Assembly: GCF_020171785.1 (NCBI RefSeq)
Contig: NZ_JAIVAE010000012.1
Location: 1 to 64,000, forward strand
DNA: 64,000 nt
Reading direction: 5' to 3'
Source: Guptibacillus hwajinpoensis
GTDB lineage: Bacteria; Bacillota; Bacilli; Bacillales; Guptibacillaceae
Shown: positions 25,002-35,326 of the stretch, piece after piece
How positions within the stretch are numbered: the stretch's first letter is position 1
Layout: every line of letters begins with the position of its first letter
The notes under the pieces: model-generated
Database searches by the model: none
What the model saw: the letters and a program-made list of their open reading frames with translations, nothing else
Told to the model about the DNA's origin: nothing
Program-made: the position numbers and the translations under genes

Positions 25002-25307
25002 ATGTATGTTGTCATGAATGAATTAAAGGTGCCAGATGAAGCGAAGGACATGATGAAACAACGTTTTGGTAAGAGCGCAGAGAGTATGAAGAATGTAGAA
25101 GGTTGTTTAGAATTTATGTTCCTGGAACAATCTGCTGAGAATGGAAAGTTAATTGTGTTTACGAAGTGGGAGAATGAAGAGGCTTATCAGAACTGGGTAC
25201 ATTCCGATTCCTTCAAGAATGCTCACAAAGAAAAACGTGAATCGAAAGAGAAATCACCCGCAACTGGTAATGAACTTAGTGAGTTTACTGTTGTCTATCA
25301 TACGTAA
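25002..25307 (+). CDS. antibiotic-biosynthesis-type monooxygenase, HmoA-like
   Basis: This 101-residue protein has the ferredoxin-like ABM fold of HmoA and IsdG. Asn7 and Trp57 (KWENEEAYQNWV) with a His at about 74 recall haem-degrading IsdG-type enzymes, although the exact catalytic set needs structural comparison. A role in haem degradation is plausible but inferred. A GGAGGC ribosome binding site precedes ATG 25002. Confidence 0.75.
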   Translation: MYVVMNELKVPDEAKDMMKQRFGKSAESMKNVEGCLEFMFLEQSAENGKLIVFTKWENEEAYQNWVHSDSFKNAHKEKRESKEKSPATGNELSEFTVVYHT

Positions 25308-25312
25308 GAGTG

Positions 25313-25338
25313 AGAGCCGGCCGAGCCGGCTCTTTTTG
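25313..25338 (+). terminator. terminator after the monooxygenase
   Basis: AGAGCCGGC and GCCGGCTCT pair, then TTTTT. Confidence 0.85.
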
Positions 25339-25490
25339 TTTGTTTTATAAAGTCCTTGTGATCTCTCCTTTACGTGAACTTATTTAGCCCTTATCCGTGT
25401 CTTTACGTTCAAAAAGAAAGCCGAATGTTATAGGACATCCCCGCATAACATGTATTAAATCCGATGAATCAAACTTGGAGGGGGCTCGTA

Positions 25491-27386
25491 ATGGATATCT
25501 TACGTAAAATCCAGCAGCATCGAGAAGATGAAAGGCGGCTGAAGTGGGAAGGAACCTTCAGCGAGTATTTAGACATTATCCGGGAACGACCTGAAGTAGC
25601 GCAGTCAGCTCATTCACGTGTTTATAATATGATAAAAGATGCCGGGATCGATGAAGTTGATGGGAAGCGTAGTTATTCTTTTTTCTCCGAAGAACTCTAC
25701 GGTCTCGAGGAAGCGATCGAACGTCTTGTAGAAGAATATTTTCATCCAGCTGCCAAACGGTTGGATGTTCGGAAACGAATTCTCTTATTGATGGGGCCAG
25801 TTAGTGGTGGTAAATCAACGCTAGTTACTGTATTGAAAAGAGGTTTAGAAAAATATTCACATGAAGATTCAGGTGCCGTATATGCGATTAAAGGGTGTCC
25901 AATGCATGAAGATCCCCTTCATTTGATTCCACATCATTTAAGAGATGAGTTCCATGAGGAATATGGAATTCGGATCGAAGGAAGCCTCTCTCCTCTTAAC
26001 GTTATGCGTCTTGAGCAGGAGTATGGCGGCCGAATTGAAGATGTCATGATTGAACGTATTTTCTTTAATGAAGATAAGCGGACAGGTATTGGTACCTTTA
26101 GTCCTTCCGATCCTAAGTCTCAGGATATTGCAGATTTAACAGGTAGCATCGACTTTTCAACCATTGCTGAGTTTGGATCGGAGTCTGATCCACGAGCATA
26201 TCGGTTTGATGGCGAGTTAAATAAAGCAAATCGCGGTATGATGGAGTTCCAGGAAATGTTGAAATGTGATGAGAAGTTTCTATGGCATTTGCTGTCACTT
26301 ACACAAGAAGGAAATTTTAAAGCTGGTCGCTTTGCTTTAATTTCGGCGGATGAATTAGTTGTAGCTCACACGAATGAAGCGGAGTACCGCTCATTTATTT
26401 CAAACAAAAAGAATGAGGCACTCCACTCTCGTATTATTGTTATGCCGGTTCCCTATAACTTGAAAGTTAGCCAGGAAGAACGCATTTACGAGAAGATGAT
26501 TCGTGAAAGCGATGTGGCAGATGTTCATATTGCCCCACATGCTCTTAGAGTGGCTGCCATTTTCTCTATCTTGACGAGGTTAAAAGATACGAATCGTCAA
26601 GGAGTAGATCTTGTTAAGAAGATGCGACTCTATGATGGAGAAATCGTGGAAGGGTTTAATCAGGTAGATGTAGATGAGCTTCATAAAGAGCATTCAGATG
26701 AAGGGATGAGCGGAATTGATCCACGGTATGTCATTAACCGGATTTCTTCCACCATTATAAGAAAAGAAGTACCGTCCATTAATGCATTAGATGTATTACG
26801 CTCATTGAAGGATGGACTAGATCAACATGCATCAATTTCGAAAGAAGACAAAGAGCGTTATATGAATTTCATTTCCATTGCCAGAAAAGAATATGATGAG
26901 ATCGCGAAGAAAGAAGTGCAGAAAGCTTTTGTGTACTCCTATGAAGAAAGTGCGAAGACGTTGATGGATAACTATCTTGATAACGTAGAAGCATACTGTA
27001 ATAAAAATAAGTTACGTGATCCACTGACTGGTGAAGAAATGAGTCCAGATGACAAACTCATGCGTTCAATTGAAGAGCAAATTGGAATTTCTGAAAATGC
27101 GAAAAAAGCATTCCGTGAAGAGATCTTAATTCGAATCTCTGCTTATGCTAGGAAAGGTAAGAAATTTGATTACAATTCCCATGAGCGTTTAAGAGAAGCG
27201 ATTCAGAAGAAATTGTTTGCAGACTTAAAAGATGTCGTGAAAATTACAACTTCATCTAAAACACCAAATGAGAATCAACTCAAAAAAATCAATGAGGTTA
27301 TTGCTCGTCTTATTGATGAACATGGCTACAATTCGATTTCAGCTAACGAACTGCTCCGTTATGTTGGAAGTCTCCTAAACCGATAA
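25491..27386 (+). CDS. prkA: serine protein kinase / AAA-type PrkA
   Basis: This 631-residue protein matches PrkA. The N-terminal AAA-like ATPase holds the P-loop GPVSGGKST (102-110). Residue size equals that recalled for B. subtilis PrkA. ATG 25491 is used because GGAGGGGG lies just before it; an upstream in-frame ATG lacks a site. PrkA is linked to sporulation control, and in many bacteria is found with YhbH and SpoVR, both present in this window. Confidence 0.95.
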   Translation: MDILRKIQQHREDERRLKWEGTFSEYLDIIRERPEVAQSAHSRVYNMIKDAGIDEVDGKRSYSFFSEELYGLEEAIERLVEEYFHPAAKRLDVRKRILLLMGPVSGGKSTLVTVLKRGLEKYSHEDSGAVYAIKGCPMHEDPLHLIPHHLRDEFHEEYGIRIEGSLSPLNVMRLEQEYGGRIEDVMIERIFFNEDKRTGIGTFSPSDPKSQDIADLTGSIDFSTIAEFGSESDPRAYRFDGELNKANRGMMEFQEMLKCDEKFLWHLLSLTQEGNFKAGRFALISADELVVAHTNEAEYRSFISNKKNEALHSRIIVMPVPYNLKVSQEERIYEKMIRESDVADVHIAPHALRVAAIFSILTRLKDTNRQGVDLVKKMRLYDGEIVEGFNQVDVDELHKEHSDEGMSGIDPRYVINRISSTIIRKEVPSINALDVLRSLKDGLDQHASISKEDKERYMNFISIARKEYDEIAKKEVQKAFVYSYEESAKTLMDNYLDNVEAYCNKNKLRDPLTGEEMSPDDKLMRSIEEQIGISENAKKAFREEILIRISAYARKGKKFDYNSHERLREAIQKKLFADLKDVVKITTSSKTPNENQLKKINEVIARLIDEHGYNSISANELLRYVGSLLNR

Positions 27387-27391
27387 TTTTC

Positions 27392-27426
27392 AAAAAGCAT
27401 ACCTCAAAAGGGGGGTATGCTTTTTG
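27392..27426 (+). terminator. terminator after prkA
   Basis: AAAAAGCATACC and GGTATGCTTTTT pair around TCAAAAGGGG. Confidence 0.85.
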
Positions 27427-27543
27427 GAATGTATGAATGTGCCGAACACTCTTTATGTAATCGCTTACTGAGGCGGGTGCGCTTGTGCCAGCTAATTAGG
27501 AGTGATAGATTAGACGTAAAGACGTATTGAAAAGAGGTTTGAG

Positions 27544-28101
27544 ATGGAGAAGGAACGCAATCCGCTTTGGGAGTGGATAAAGGCTTTTTCAATAGCTGTC
27601 GTCCTGGCGATTGTTATTCGTGAATTTCTCATCACGAATTATGTGGTACACGGCGAATCGATGATGCCAACGATTCAAGACGGGAATCGTTTAATAATTA
27701 ATAAAATTGGTTACGAAGTATCTGAGCCTGAGCGGTTTGATCTTGTCGTATTTCATGCGAACGAACAAGAAGATTATATTAAGAGAGTGATTGGTCTCCC
27801 GGGGGATACAATCGAATACAAAAATGATCATCTGTTTGTAAACGGCGAGAAGATGAGTGAACCTTATCTTGAACGGTACAAAGATGAGATATTTAACGGT
27901 AATTTAACGGAAAACTTCAATCTTGAAGATAAAACAGGCAAAATGAAGGTTCCAGAGAACTCTTTATTTTTAATGGGTGATAATCGGAGACATAGTTATG
28001 ATAGTCGGCATATTGGCTTTGTACCAATGGATCAAGTAGTTGGAGAAGTAAACCTTCGTTATTGGCCACTTGAAGAATTCGACTTCACGTTCGAGAAGTG
28101 A
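27544..28101 (+). CDS. sip: type I signal peptidase
   Basis: This 185-residue enzyme cuts signal peptides at the membrane. One transmembrane helix is at about 12-30. Catalytic Ser39 (VHGESMMPT) and Lys80 (DYIKRVIGLPGD) are in place, with the downstream GDNRRHSYDSR box. The paralog (SipS, SipT and so on) cannot be named. It lies between prkA and a small ORF. Confidence 0.94.
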   Translation: MEKERNPLWEWIKAFSIAVVLAIVIREFLITNYVVHGESMMPTIQDGNRLIINKIGYEVSEPERFDLVVFHANEQEDYIKRVIGLPGDTIEYKNDHLFVNGEKMSEPYLERYKDEIFNGNLTENFNLEDKTGKMKVPENSLFLMGDNRRHSYDSRHIGFVPMDQVVGEVNLRYWPLEEFDFTFEK

Positions 28102-28157
28102 GGTGCAAATAGGTTAATCATCATGAGATCCGGGTACGTAGATTAATGAGGTGATGC

Positions 28158-28328
28158 ATGATGACAGACCGAAAAGATAAACCAGACAATAGCTCAATGG
28201 CTATGGATGAAAAGGAAATGCAGGCACTTGGTAAAGAGATGGAAGAACTAGAGACAAATGATGAACTTAAGAAAAAGGGTCGTCGTCCAGACCCGGTTCA
28301 ACATGAAGAGAAAGCCGATGAAAAATAA
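28158..28328 (+). CDS. small acidic hypothetical protein (56 aa)
   Basis: The 56-codon frame starts at ATG 28158 after GAGGTG and is rich in Asp, Glu, Lys and Met (EMQALGKEMEELE). It contains a second ATG at 28161. A terminator lies immediately after its stop. The small size, ribosome binding site and terminator support a real gene; the function is unknown. Confidence 0.6.
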   Translation: MMTDRKDKPDNSSMAMDEKEMQALGKEMEELETNDELKKKGRRPDPVQHEEKADEK

Positions 28329-28353
28329 CTCCCAACCGGGGGTTATTTTTTTT
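28324..28353 (+). terminator. terminator after the 56-aa ORF
   Basis: AATAACTCCC and GGGGGTTATT pair, then TTTTTTT. Confidence 0.8.
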
Positions 28354-28615
28354 GGAATAATCGTAGGAATAGTAAAAGAGGGGAGGAAGTGTCCATATTT
28401 TGTCCAAATTCAATAAGAAGTTTGATAAAACGTTAATTTGTCAGAATTAATTGTCAATTATCGCTTGTATTTGCATAGGATAAAGTATACTATTCAACGC
28501 AGCCAGGGGATGTCCATATAAGGATGCTGCTTTTGAACACTCATCATGAGCGATCATCGATCATTGAATAAATTTCCGATAGAAATTTTATTTTTTTTAA
28601 GGAGGGGAATAAGGC

Positions 28616-29788
28616 ATGAAAGACAAGAATTCCAACAATTTCGTCGTCTCTCAGGAGAATTGGTCCCTCCACCGAAAAGGCTATCAGGATCAACAACGCC
28701 ATGCCGAAAAAGTTCAGGATGCTATCCAAAACAATCTCCCGGATCTCATCAGTGAAGAGAACATTATTCTTTCCAACGGTCGAGATGTCATTAAAATACC
28801 AATTCGATCACTTGATGAATATAAAATTCGATACAACTATGATAAATCAAAGCACGTTGGGCAGGGCGAAGGCGATAGCCAGGTGGGAGACGTAGTAGCA
28901 CGTGATGGATCCGGCGAAAAACAGCCAGGAGCAGGTAAGGGTGAAGGAGCCGGTGATCAACCTGGAGAAGATTACTACGAAGCGGAAGTGTCGCTTGTAG
29001 AACTTCAGGATATCCTATTTAAAGAACTTGAATTGCCGAATTTACGTGAAAAAGAAACAGCAGATGTTGTCCAGAAAAAAGTAGAATTTAATGATATTCG
29101 AAAAACTGGTCTAATGGGTAATATTGATAAAAAACGTACCATATTAACTGCGTATAAGCGAAATGCCATTAGCGGTAAACCAGCAATTGCACCGATCTAT
29201 CAAGATGACCTACGTTTTAAAACATGGAATGAAGAAATTAAGCGTGAGTCAAAAGCAGTTGTTTTGGCGATGATGGATACAAGTGGCTCGATGGGAAAAT
29301 GGGAAAAATATATGGCTAGAAGCTTTTTCTTCTGGATGTCTCGTTTTCTTAGATCAAAATACGAAACAGTAGAGATCGAGTTTATCGCTCATCATACAGA
29401 AGCAAAAGTCGTCACAGAAGACGATTTTTTTTCAAAAGGAGAAAGCGGTGGAACGATTTGTTCATCCGCTTATCGAAAAGCACTTGAATTAATTGATGAA
29501 AAGTATTCTCCATCTCGCTATAACATCTATCCATTCCACTTCTCAGATGGTGATAATTTAACGTCTGATAACACAAGATGCGTTAAACTGGTGAATCAAA
29601 TCATGAAGGTATCCAATATGTTCGGATATGGAGAAGTAAATGCTTATAACAGACACTCTACACTAATGAGCGCTTACAAGAATATCCATGACCCTAAATT
29701 TAGGCATTATATTTTAAAAGAGAAAAAAGATGTTTACCATGCCATGAAAAGTTTCTTTCGAAAAGAAGAAGAAGAAGTTCGTTCATAA
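28616..29788 (+). CDS. yhbH: sporulation protein YhbH
   Basis: This 390-residue protein matches the YhbH/YeaH family, which often works with PrkA and SpoVR. A von Willebrand A-like segment contains a MIDAS-like motif DTSGSMG. The N-terminal 140 residues contain a Gly/Glu-rich linker. ATG 28616 follows AAGGAGGGG. It is separated from prkA by sip and a small ORF. Confidence 0.93.
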   Translation: MKDKNSNNFVVSQENWSLHRKGYQDQQRHAEKVQDAIQNNLPDLISEENIILSNGRDVIKIPIRSLDEYKIRYNYDKSKHVGQGEGDSQVGDVVARDGSGEKQPGAGKGEGAGDQPGEDYYEAEVSLVELQDILFKELELPNLREKETADVVQKKVEFNDIRKTGLMGNIDKKRTILTAYKRNAISGKPAIAPIYQDDLRFKTWNEEIKRESKAVVLAMMDTSGSMGKWEKYMARSFFFWMSRFLRSKYETVEIEFIAHHTEAKVVTEDDFFSKGESGGTICSSAYRKALELIDEKYSPSRYNIYPFHFSDGDNLTSDNTRCVKLVNQIMKVSNMFGYGEVNAYNRHSTLMSAYKNIHDPKFRHYILKEKKDVYHAMKSFFRKEEEEVRS

Positions 29789-29814
29789 AACTTCCCTGAA
29801 ATGGGGAGTTTTTT
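29786..29814 (+). terminator. terminator after yhbH
   Basis: AACTTCCC and GGGGAGTT pair with one wobble, then TTTTTTC. Confidence 0.75.
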
Positions 29815-29909
29815 CTTTTTGTATGAAAAGTAACGGATTAGCAGCATCATTATGCTTTTAGTTAAGAAAGGAAAGAGCATACTAATGGGAAGAAAAAATA
29901 GGAGGAACG

Positions 29910-30782
29910 ATGATGAAGTTTTTAATCGCTCTTTTTTTCTCCCATCTTATCCTATTACAAATGCCGTATCTCGTGACTGCAGAAACCAATTTGGTTGAAG
30001 TTCACTTTCTGGATGTTGGACAGGCTGATAGTATTTTCATTACATTTGGAGAAGAAACAATGTTAGTGGACGCAGGCGATAATGGTGATGGGGGAATGGT
30101 AACCAATTATTTAAAAGAGCTAGGAGTTAAGCAATTGGATTATCTCGTAGCTACTCACCCTCATCACGATCATATCGGTGGCATGGATGAGGTGATAAAA
30201 GGTTTTGAAGTGGAACGGGTGCTGATGCCAGATGTATCTTATCCAACTACTCATTATAAATCTTTACTCAAGGAATTGAAGAAAAAAGACATTCCTGTGA
30301 CGATGGCGCACGAAGGCGTGAAGATAAAACTTGGGCGTCGTGTGAGTGTACAGGTGATTTCACCTTCTGAAAATGCTGAATACGAGGATTTTAACGACTA
30401 TAGTGCAGTGCTTCGTCTTAAACATGGGGATAATCGTTTTTTATTTATGGGGGATGCCGGTGTAGAAGTGGAAAAGCAAATGCTCGATGGATTGAAAAAG
30501 AAGCATCTAGTATCTGACGTATTGAAAATCGGTCATCACGGAGCAAACTCTGCGACTACTGAAGCGTTTATAAAAGCTGTGAGTCCTGAAACTGCGGTGA
30601 TTTCAGTCGGAAAAGATAACCGGTATCATTTTCCGGATAATGATGTCCTTCAAAGGTTGCGTGGGAATGATATTTCCATTCTTAGAACGGATCAAATCGG
30701 AACAATTATAGCAACAAGTGACGGAAAGAATATTAGCTTCCATACTGAAAATAATCTGATCTCACATAAAAAGGAAAAATAA
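29910..30782 (+). CDS. secreted MBL-fold (ComEC-like) hydrolase
   Basis: This 290-residue protein has a signal peptide (1-24) and a metallo-beta-lactamase fold like the ComEC C-terminal domain. The zinc motif HPHHDH is at 83-88, with FLDVGQADSIF and a GHHGANSATT motif. Relatives may hydrolyse DNA or small molecules. It is therefore probably an extracellular hydrolase whose substrate is unknown. Confidence 0.87.
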   Translation: MMKFLIALFFSHLILLQMPYLVTAETNLVEVHFLDVGQADSIFITFGEETMLVDAGDNGDGGMVTNYLKELGVKQLDYLVATHPHHDHIGGMDEVIKGFEVERVLMPDVSYPTTHYKSLLKELKKKDIPVTMAHEGVKIKLGRRVSVQVISPSENAEYEDFNDYSAVLRLKHGDNRFLFMGDAGVEVEKQMLDGLKKKHLVSDVLKIGHHGANSATTEAFIKAVSPETAVISVGKDNRYHFPDNDVLQRLRGNDISILRTDQIGTIIATSDGKNISFHTENNLISHKKEK

Positions 30783-30788
30783 TAAATT

Positions 30789-30841
30789 TGAATTGAGCTT
30801 ACACTATAACGGTGGAAGGCAGTGCCTTTCCAAGCTCAATG
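30789..30841 (+). other. long hairpin upstream of the CBS gene
   Basis: TTGAGCT and AGCTCAA close a hairpin with an inner GGAAGGC/GCCTTTCC stem. No T-run follows, so it is not a normal terminator. It lies 25 bp before the CBS gene and could be a leader RNA structure or mRNA stabiliser. Confidence 0.4.
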
Positions 30842-30866
30842 ATCATACAACCTGGGAGGAATGCTT

Positions 30867-31298
30867 GTGCAAAACAATCTGCAAAATCTCATGTCTAAGA
30901 ACATTGTGTCAGTCACACCAGAGCAGTCCATTCAAGAAGCAGCCGCGTTAATGAACCAACACAATATTGGCTCATTACCAGTTATGAAAAACGGTCAGCT
31001 TTGTGGGATGGTTACGGATCGTGATATCACGACTCGGGCCACTGCAACTGGAGGAAATGCTAACTGTCAGGTGAGTCAATGTATGTCTAATAACATTGTT
31101 TCAGCCACTTCGAACATGAGTGCAGATGAAGCGGCAGCTTTAATGGCTCAAAATCAAATTCGCCGCTTACCTGTCGTAGAAAACAATCAGGTTGTTGGCA
31201 TGGTCTCACTTGGGGATTTTGCAACGAAAACACCTGATCAACAAGAAGCAGGTCCAGCACTATCCAGCATTTCTCAAAATGGAGCTCCAAAGGCGTAA
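30867..31298 (+). CDS. two-CBS-domain protein (YhcV-like)
   Basis: This 143-residue protein consists of two CBS domains (about 6-60 and 72-125, VVGMVSLGDFA) that typically bind adenine nucleotides. The GTG at 30867 is preferred because GGAGG is seven bases upstream; the ATG at 30861 would sit only one base away. The family includes YhcV. It is followed by a terminator. Confidence 0.85.
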   Translation: MQNNLQNLMSKNIVSVTPEQSIQEAAALMNQHNIGSLPVMKNGQLCGMVTDRDITTRATATGGNANCQVSQCMSNNIVSATSNMSADEAAALMAQNQIRRLPVVENNQVVGMVSLGDFATKTPDQQEAGPALSSISQNGAPKA

Positions 31299-31303
31299 AG
31301 CCA

Positions 31304-31336
31304 GGGAGACTGACTACGTCAGTCTCCTCTCTTTTT
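31304..31336 (+). terminator. terminator after the CBS gene
   Basis: GGAGACTGA and TCAGTCTCC pair around CTACG, then TCTCTTTTT. Confidence 0.85.
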
Positions 31337-31413
31337 ACATATGATAAAATCAAGGTACAAACTAACGTAAATAGGGTATATAGTAAAATAGATCTAAAGT
31401 GGAGGGAAAACAG

Positions 31414-32949
31414 ATGTCAGAATTAGACGTATCGAAATTCGAAAAGAAGATTGAGATCAGACAAATTCGTCACGAAGATATCGAGGAAATTCTAGCCCTA
31501 CAAAAAAAGTGCTTTCCGGGAATGGATCCCTGGAAACGAGAACACCTGGAAAGTCACCTCGATATTTTTCCAGAAGGTCAGTTTTGTGTCGAGCTGGAGG
31601 GCGAAATTATTGGTTCATGTTCAAGCCTAATGGTTAACTTTGATGAATATGATGATCAGCACACATGGGACGATATTACGGATGAGGGGTACATAACAAA
31701 TCATAATCCCGACGGCTATAACCTCTATGGAATTGAAGTAATGGTTCATCCTGAATATAGAAGAATGAAGATCGGCAAGCGCTTATACGATGCACGTAAA
31801 GATCTTGCTCGTGAATTAAATGTTAAGAGTATCATTATTGGCGGGCGAATTCCGAATTATCATAAACATGCAGATGAAATGAAGGCATCTGAATATGTGG
31901 AAGAAGTAAAATTCCAAAATATTTATGATCCGGTGTTAACGTTCCAGTTAATGAATGGTTTTAACGTGATGAGAATCAATCCAAACTACCTACCAGACGA
32001 TAAAGCATCAAAGCAATTCGCTACGTTAATGGAATGGAATAACGTTGAATATAAGGCAGTGACAAGAAGACATTTTAGGTCCTCTTTCCCTGTTCGGATC
32101 TGCGCCATTCAATATGCTATGAAGAAGATTTCTTCCTTTGAGGAGTTTGCAAACCAGGTTGAATATTATGTAGATGTGGCAGCTGACTTTGGTTCTGATT
32201 TCGCTGTTTTCCCTGAGATCTTTACAACACAGCTCATGTCGTTTATGGATGAGAAAATTCCAAGTAAAGCCGTGCGTAAATTAACAGAGTATACAGAGCC
32301 TTACATTGAACTTTTCACTGAATTAGCAGTTAAGTACAATGTGAACATTATTGGTGGCTCTCACTTTGTATTAGAGGATGAAAAAATCTACAATATTGCC
32401 TATTTGTTTAGAAGAGACGGAACGATTGAAAAACAGTACAAAATCCATGTTACACCGAATGAGCGTCGCTGGTGGGGTATTCACGGTTCTGATGGCATCG
32501 AGGTTTTCGATACAGACTGTGGTAAAATCGCGATTCAAATATGTTATGATATTGAATTTCCAGAGCTCGGTCGTATTGCAACAGATAAAGGAGCAAATAT
32601 TCTTTTCACACCTTTCTGTACAGATGATCGTCAAGGGTATTTACGTGTTCGTTACTGCGCGCAGGCTAGAGCAGTTGAAAATCAAATTTATACAGTGATT
32701 GCTGGTACAATTGGCAACCTTTCTCAAGTAGAGAATATGGATGTGCAGTATGCGCAATCCGGCATTTTCACGCCATCTGACTTTGCCTTTTCAAGAGACG
32801 GCATTGCCGGAGAGTGTCACCCAAATATTGAAACTGTCGTTGTAGGGGATGTCGATCTTGAAATTCTAAGAAGGCAGCGTCAGTCTGGAACGGTTCGTCA
32901 ATTACGAGATCGTCGAAAAGACTTATATGAAATTCATTATAAAAAGTAA
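31414..32949 (+). CDS. yhcX: acetyltransferase-nitrilase fusion protein (YhcX-like)
   Basis: This 511-residue protein fuses an N-terminal GNAT acetyltransferase (about 10-200; VHPEYRRMKIGKRLYDARK) to a C-terminal carbon-nitrogen hydrolase (about 225-500). The nitrilase triad is visible as Glu in FPEIFT, Lys in QYKIHVTPNE and Cys in IQICYDIEFPE. ATG 31414 is used because the frame's GTG at 31399 overlaps the AGTGGAGGG ribosome binding site itself. The natural substrate is unknown. Confidence 0.93.
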   Translation: MSELDVSKFEKKIEIRQIRHEDIEEILALQKKCFPGMDPWKREHLESHLDIFPEGQFCVELEGEIIGSCSSLMVNFDEYDDQHTWDDITDEGYITNHNPDGYNLYGIEVMVHPEYRRMKIGKRLYDARKDLARELNVKSIIIGGRIPNYHKHADEMKASEYVEEVKFQNIYDPVLTFQLMNGFNVMRINPNYLPDDKASKQFATLMEWNNVEYKAVTRRHFRSSFPVRICAIQYAMKKISSFEEFANQVEYYVDVAADFGSDFAVFPEIFTTQLMSFMDEKIPSKAVRKLTEYTEPYIELFTELAVKYNVNIIGGSHFVLEDEKIYNIAYLFRRDGTIEKQYKIHVTPNERRWWGIHGSDGIEVFDTDCGKIAIQICYDIEFPELGRIATDKGANILFTPFCTDDRQGYLRVRYCAQARAVENQIYTVIAGTIGNLSQVENMDVQYAQSGIFTPSDFAFSRDGIAGECHPNIETVVVGDVDLEILRRQRQSGTVRQLRDRRKDLYEIHYKK

Positions 32950-32972
32950 GCCTTAACGGCTTGCTTTTTTTG
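32948..32972 (+). terminator. terminator after yhcX
   Basis: AAGCC and GGCTT pair, then GCTTTTTTT. Confidence 0.75.
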
Positions 32973-33142
32973 TCGTTTTTTAGGAAATGGTGTCTTTTTC
33001 CTAAATAGCATTGGCTGATCAAACAATTCGTATTATGATTAAGTAAGAATAAGAGAAAATCTGACCTAAAGGAAGGACTTCAGTCGGTTTTCTAGAAATG
33101 ATACAAACGTGATAAAGAAGTATACATAACGGGAGGAAAAAA

Positions 33143-34882
33143 ATGGACTGGAAAAACGCGTACAAGAGATGGACATCAGCAACTTCACTTGATGAGGAAT
33201 TAAAAAAGGATCTGGAAGCTCTTAGTGGACAGGATCAAGCACTTGAAGATGCTTTTTACAAAAACCTTGAGTTTGGAACAGGTGGGATGCGTGGAGAAAT
33301 CGGTCCTGGTACTAATCGTATGAACTTATATACGATACGTAAGGCGTCTGAAGGCCTAGCGCAATACATAGATGCAAACGGTGAGGAATATCAAAAACGA
33401 GGAGTAGCCATTGCATACGATTCACGTCACAAGTCACCTGAGTTCGCCATGGAAGCCGCTAAGACGTTAGCGACACATGGTATTCAAACATATGTCTTTG
33501 AAGAGCTACGCCCTACACCAGAGCTTTCTTTTGCTGTTCGAACGTTAAATGCCTGTGCTGGAATCGTTATCACAGCTAGTCATAATCCGCCAGAATATAA
33601 TGGGTACAAAGTATATGGCGAAGATGGAGGACAACTTCCTCCTAAAGCTGCTTCAGAAGTGATTTCATATGTAGACGGCATAGAGAATGAGTTAGAGGTG
33701 ACCGTTTCTTCAGAACAAGAATTAAAAGACAAAGGACTCATTCAAATGATTGGCGCAGAGATTGATCGTCAATACGTTGAGCAATTAAAAACGCTTCGCG
33801 TGAATCAATCACTACTTTCTGAAATGGGTGAGCAGTTAAAGATCGTCTTCACTCCTTTACATGGAACAGCTAATATCCCTGTTAGAGAAGGATTAAAAGC
33901 TTATGGTTTTAACAATGTGACGGTGGTAAAGGAACAGGAGATGCCAGATCCTAACTTCTCTACTGTTTCTTCTCCAAATCCTGAAGAGCATGCAGCATTT
34001 GAACTTGCTATTCAATACGGCGAGCAGCAAGATGCTGACATTCTTTTAGCTACTGACCCTGATGCTGATCGCGTTGGTATAGCTGTAAAGAACAAGGAAG
34101 GTAAATATGTTGTTCTTACTGGGAATCAAACAGGTGCTCTTCTGTTGAATTATATTATTACTCAGAAAAAAGAAAATGGTGAACTTCCACAAAATGGCGC
34201 AGTCCTAAAGACAATTGTCACTTCTGAAATCGGTCGTAAGATTGCAGAAGACAATGGTCTGACTTCCTATGATACGTTAACTGGATTTAAGTTCATTGGC
34301 GAGAAAATAAAAGAGTTTGAAACGACTGGGGAGCATACTTTCTTATTCGGATATGAAGAGAGCTATGGTTACCTTGTTGGAGACTTTGTTCGAGATAAAG
34401 ATGCTGTTCAAGCGTGTCTTGTGGCCGCAGAAGTTGCTGGATTTTACAAATCCAAAGGAATGACACTTTATGAAGGACTTCTCGAGGTATTCGAACAATA
34501 TGGCTATTATCAAGAAGGGTTGGAATCACTAACACTTAAAGGGAAAGAAGGCGCTGAAAAAATCGTATCTTTACTTGCAAAGTTTCGTGAAGATCCACCT
34601 ACTGAAGCAGCTGGATTAACTGTTCAAAGCGTAGAAGACTATGAGATAAGTAAACGAACTTATTTAGGTCAAAATAAGAGTGAACAAATTGATTTGCCTA
34701 CTTCAAATGTATTAAAGTATAAACTTGAAGATGGATCATGGTTCTGTCTGCGACCTTCAGGAACCGAGCCAAAGGTGAAGTTTTATTTTGGAGTGAACGG
34801 TGATAATCTAGAACACAGTCAGAGCAAATTGGCTGATCTTAGAAAATCTGTGATGAGTAAAGTGAATGACCGGTTGGAATAA
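33143..34882 (+). CDS. pgcA: phosphoglucomutase / phosphomannomutase
   Basis: This 579-residue enzyme converts glucose 1- and 6-phosphate. The active-serine loop is [11 protein letters not shown] (about 144-154), the metal loop is DPDADRVG and the sugar loop GYEESYGY is present. The C-terminal phosphate-binding motif is [10 protein letters not shown]. It matches B. subtilis PgcA (YhxB), needed for UDP-glucose and teichoic acid lipid anchor synthesis. Terminators follow. Confidence 0.95.
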   Translation: MDWKNAYKRWTSATSLDEELKKDLEALSGQDQALEDAFYKNLEFGTGGMRGEIGPGTNRMNLYTIRKASEGLAQYIDANGEEYQKRGVAIAYDSRHKSPEFAMEAAKTLATHGIQTYVFEELRPTPELSFAVRTLNACAGIVITASHNPPEYNGYKVYGEDGGQLPPKAASEVISYVDGIENELEVTVSSEQELKDKGLIQMIGAEIDRQYVEQLKTLRVNQSLLSEMGEQLKIVFTPLHGTANIPVREGLKAYGFNNVTVVKEQEMPDPNFSTVSSPNPEEHAAFELAIQYGEQQDADILLATDPDADRVGIAVKNKEGKYVVLTGNQTGALLLNYIITQKKENGELPQNGAVLKTIVTSEIGRKIAEDNGLTSYDTLTGFKFIGEKIKEFETTGEHTFLFGYEESYGYLVGDFVRDKDAVQACLVAAEVAGFYKSKGMTLYEGLLEVFEQYGYYQEGLESLTLKGKEGAEKIVSLLAKFREDPPTEAAGLTVQSVEDYEISKRTYLGQNKSEQIDLPTSNVLKYKLEDGSWFCLRPSGTEPKVKFYFGVNGDNLEHSQSKLADLRKSVMSKVNDRLE

Positions 34883-34899
34883 TAGGATAGTGGTGAAAG

Positions 34900-34930
34900 A
34901 AAACCAGGACAATGTTCGTCCTGGTTTTCT
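34900..34930 (+). terminator. terminator after pgcA
   Basis: AAAACCAGGAC and GTCCTGGTTTT pair, then CT-rich sequence. Confidence 0.85.
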
Positions 34931-34950
34931 TATTTAACTAAAAACATGAA

Positions 34951-34978
34951 AAAAAACCGGTTAGCAAACCGGTTTTTC
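34951..34978. terminator. second hairpin, shared with the small ORF
   Basis: AAAAACCGGTT and AACCGGTTTTT pair, strong in both directions; it ends the minus-strand gene. Confidence 0.85.
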
Positions 34979-34980
34979 TA

Positions 34981-35169
34981 CTATTGGTGAAGTTGTTGTT
35001 TATTCAATTGATGTTCGTAATCAGCTTTATTCTTACGAATGAGATGAAATACTTTGTCTTTCGTTTCGCTATCTAGTTTTTCGAGAATTTTACCTGCTTT
35101 GTATTCGTTCGAGGTAACAATTTTTCGATAAATTTTAGATAACCGTTTATCATCTTCGGATAAATCCAA
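34981..35169 (-). CDS. small hypothetical protein (62 aa)
   Basis: This 62-residue protein is charged and mostly helical, with Lys- and Asp-rich content. It has a GGAGGC ribosome binding site before ATG 35169. No family was recognised. It is converging with pgcA. Confidence 0.6.
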   Translation of the reverse strand: MDLSEDDKRLSKIYRKIVTSNEYKAGKILEKLDSETKDKVFHLIRKNKADYEHQLNKQQLHQ

Positions 35170-35326
35170 AAGGCACTGCCTCCTTATAATGATCTAAACC
35201 TTTTTCCTATCCTTAAATTACGATTTATTTTACAATATATGAAGAGAAGTAGCAAGAAATTAATATAATTATGACAGAATATTCTTATATATAATAAATT
35301 AAATGAACATGAAAGGGAGTCATACC

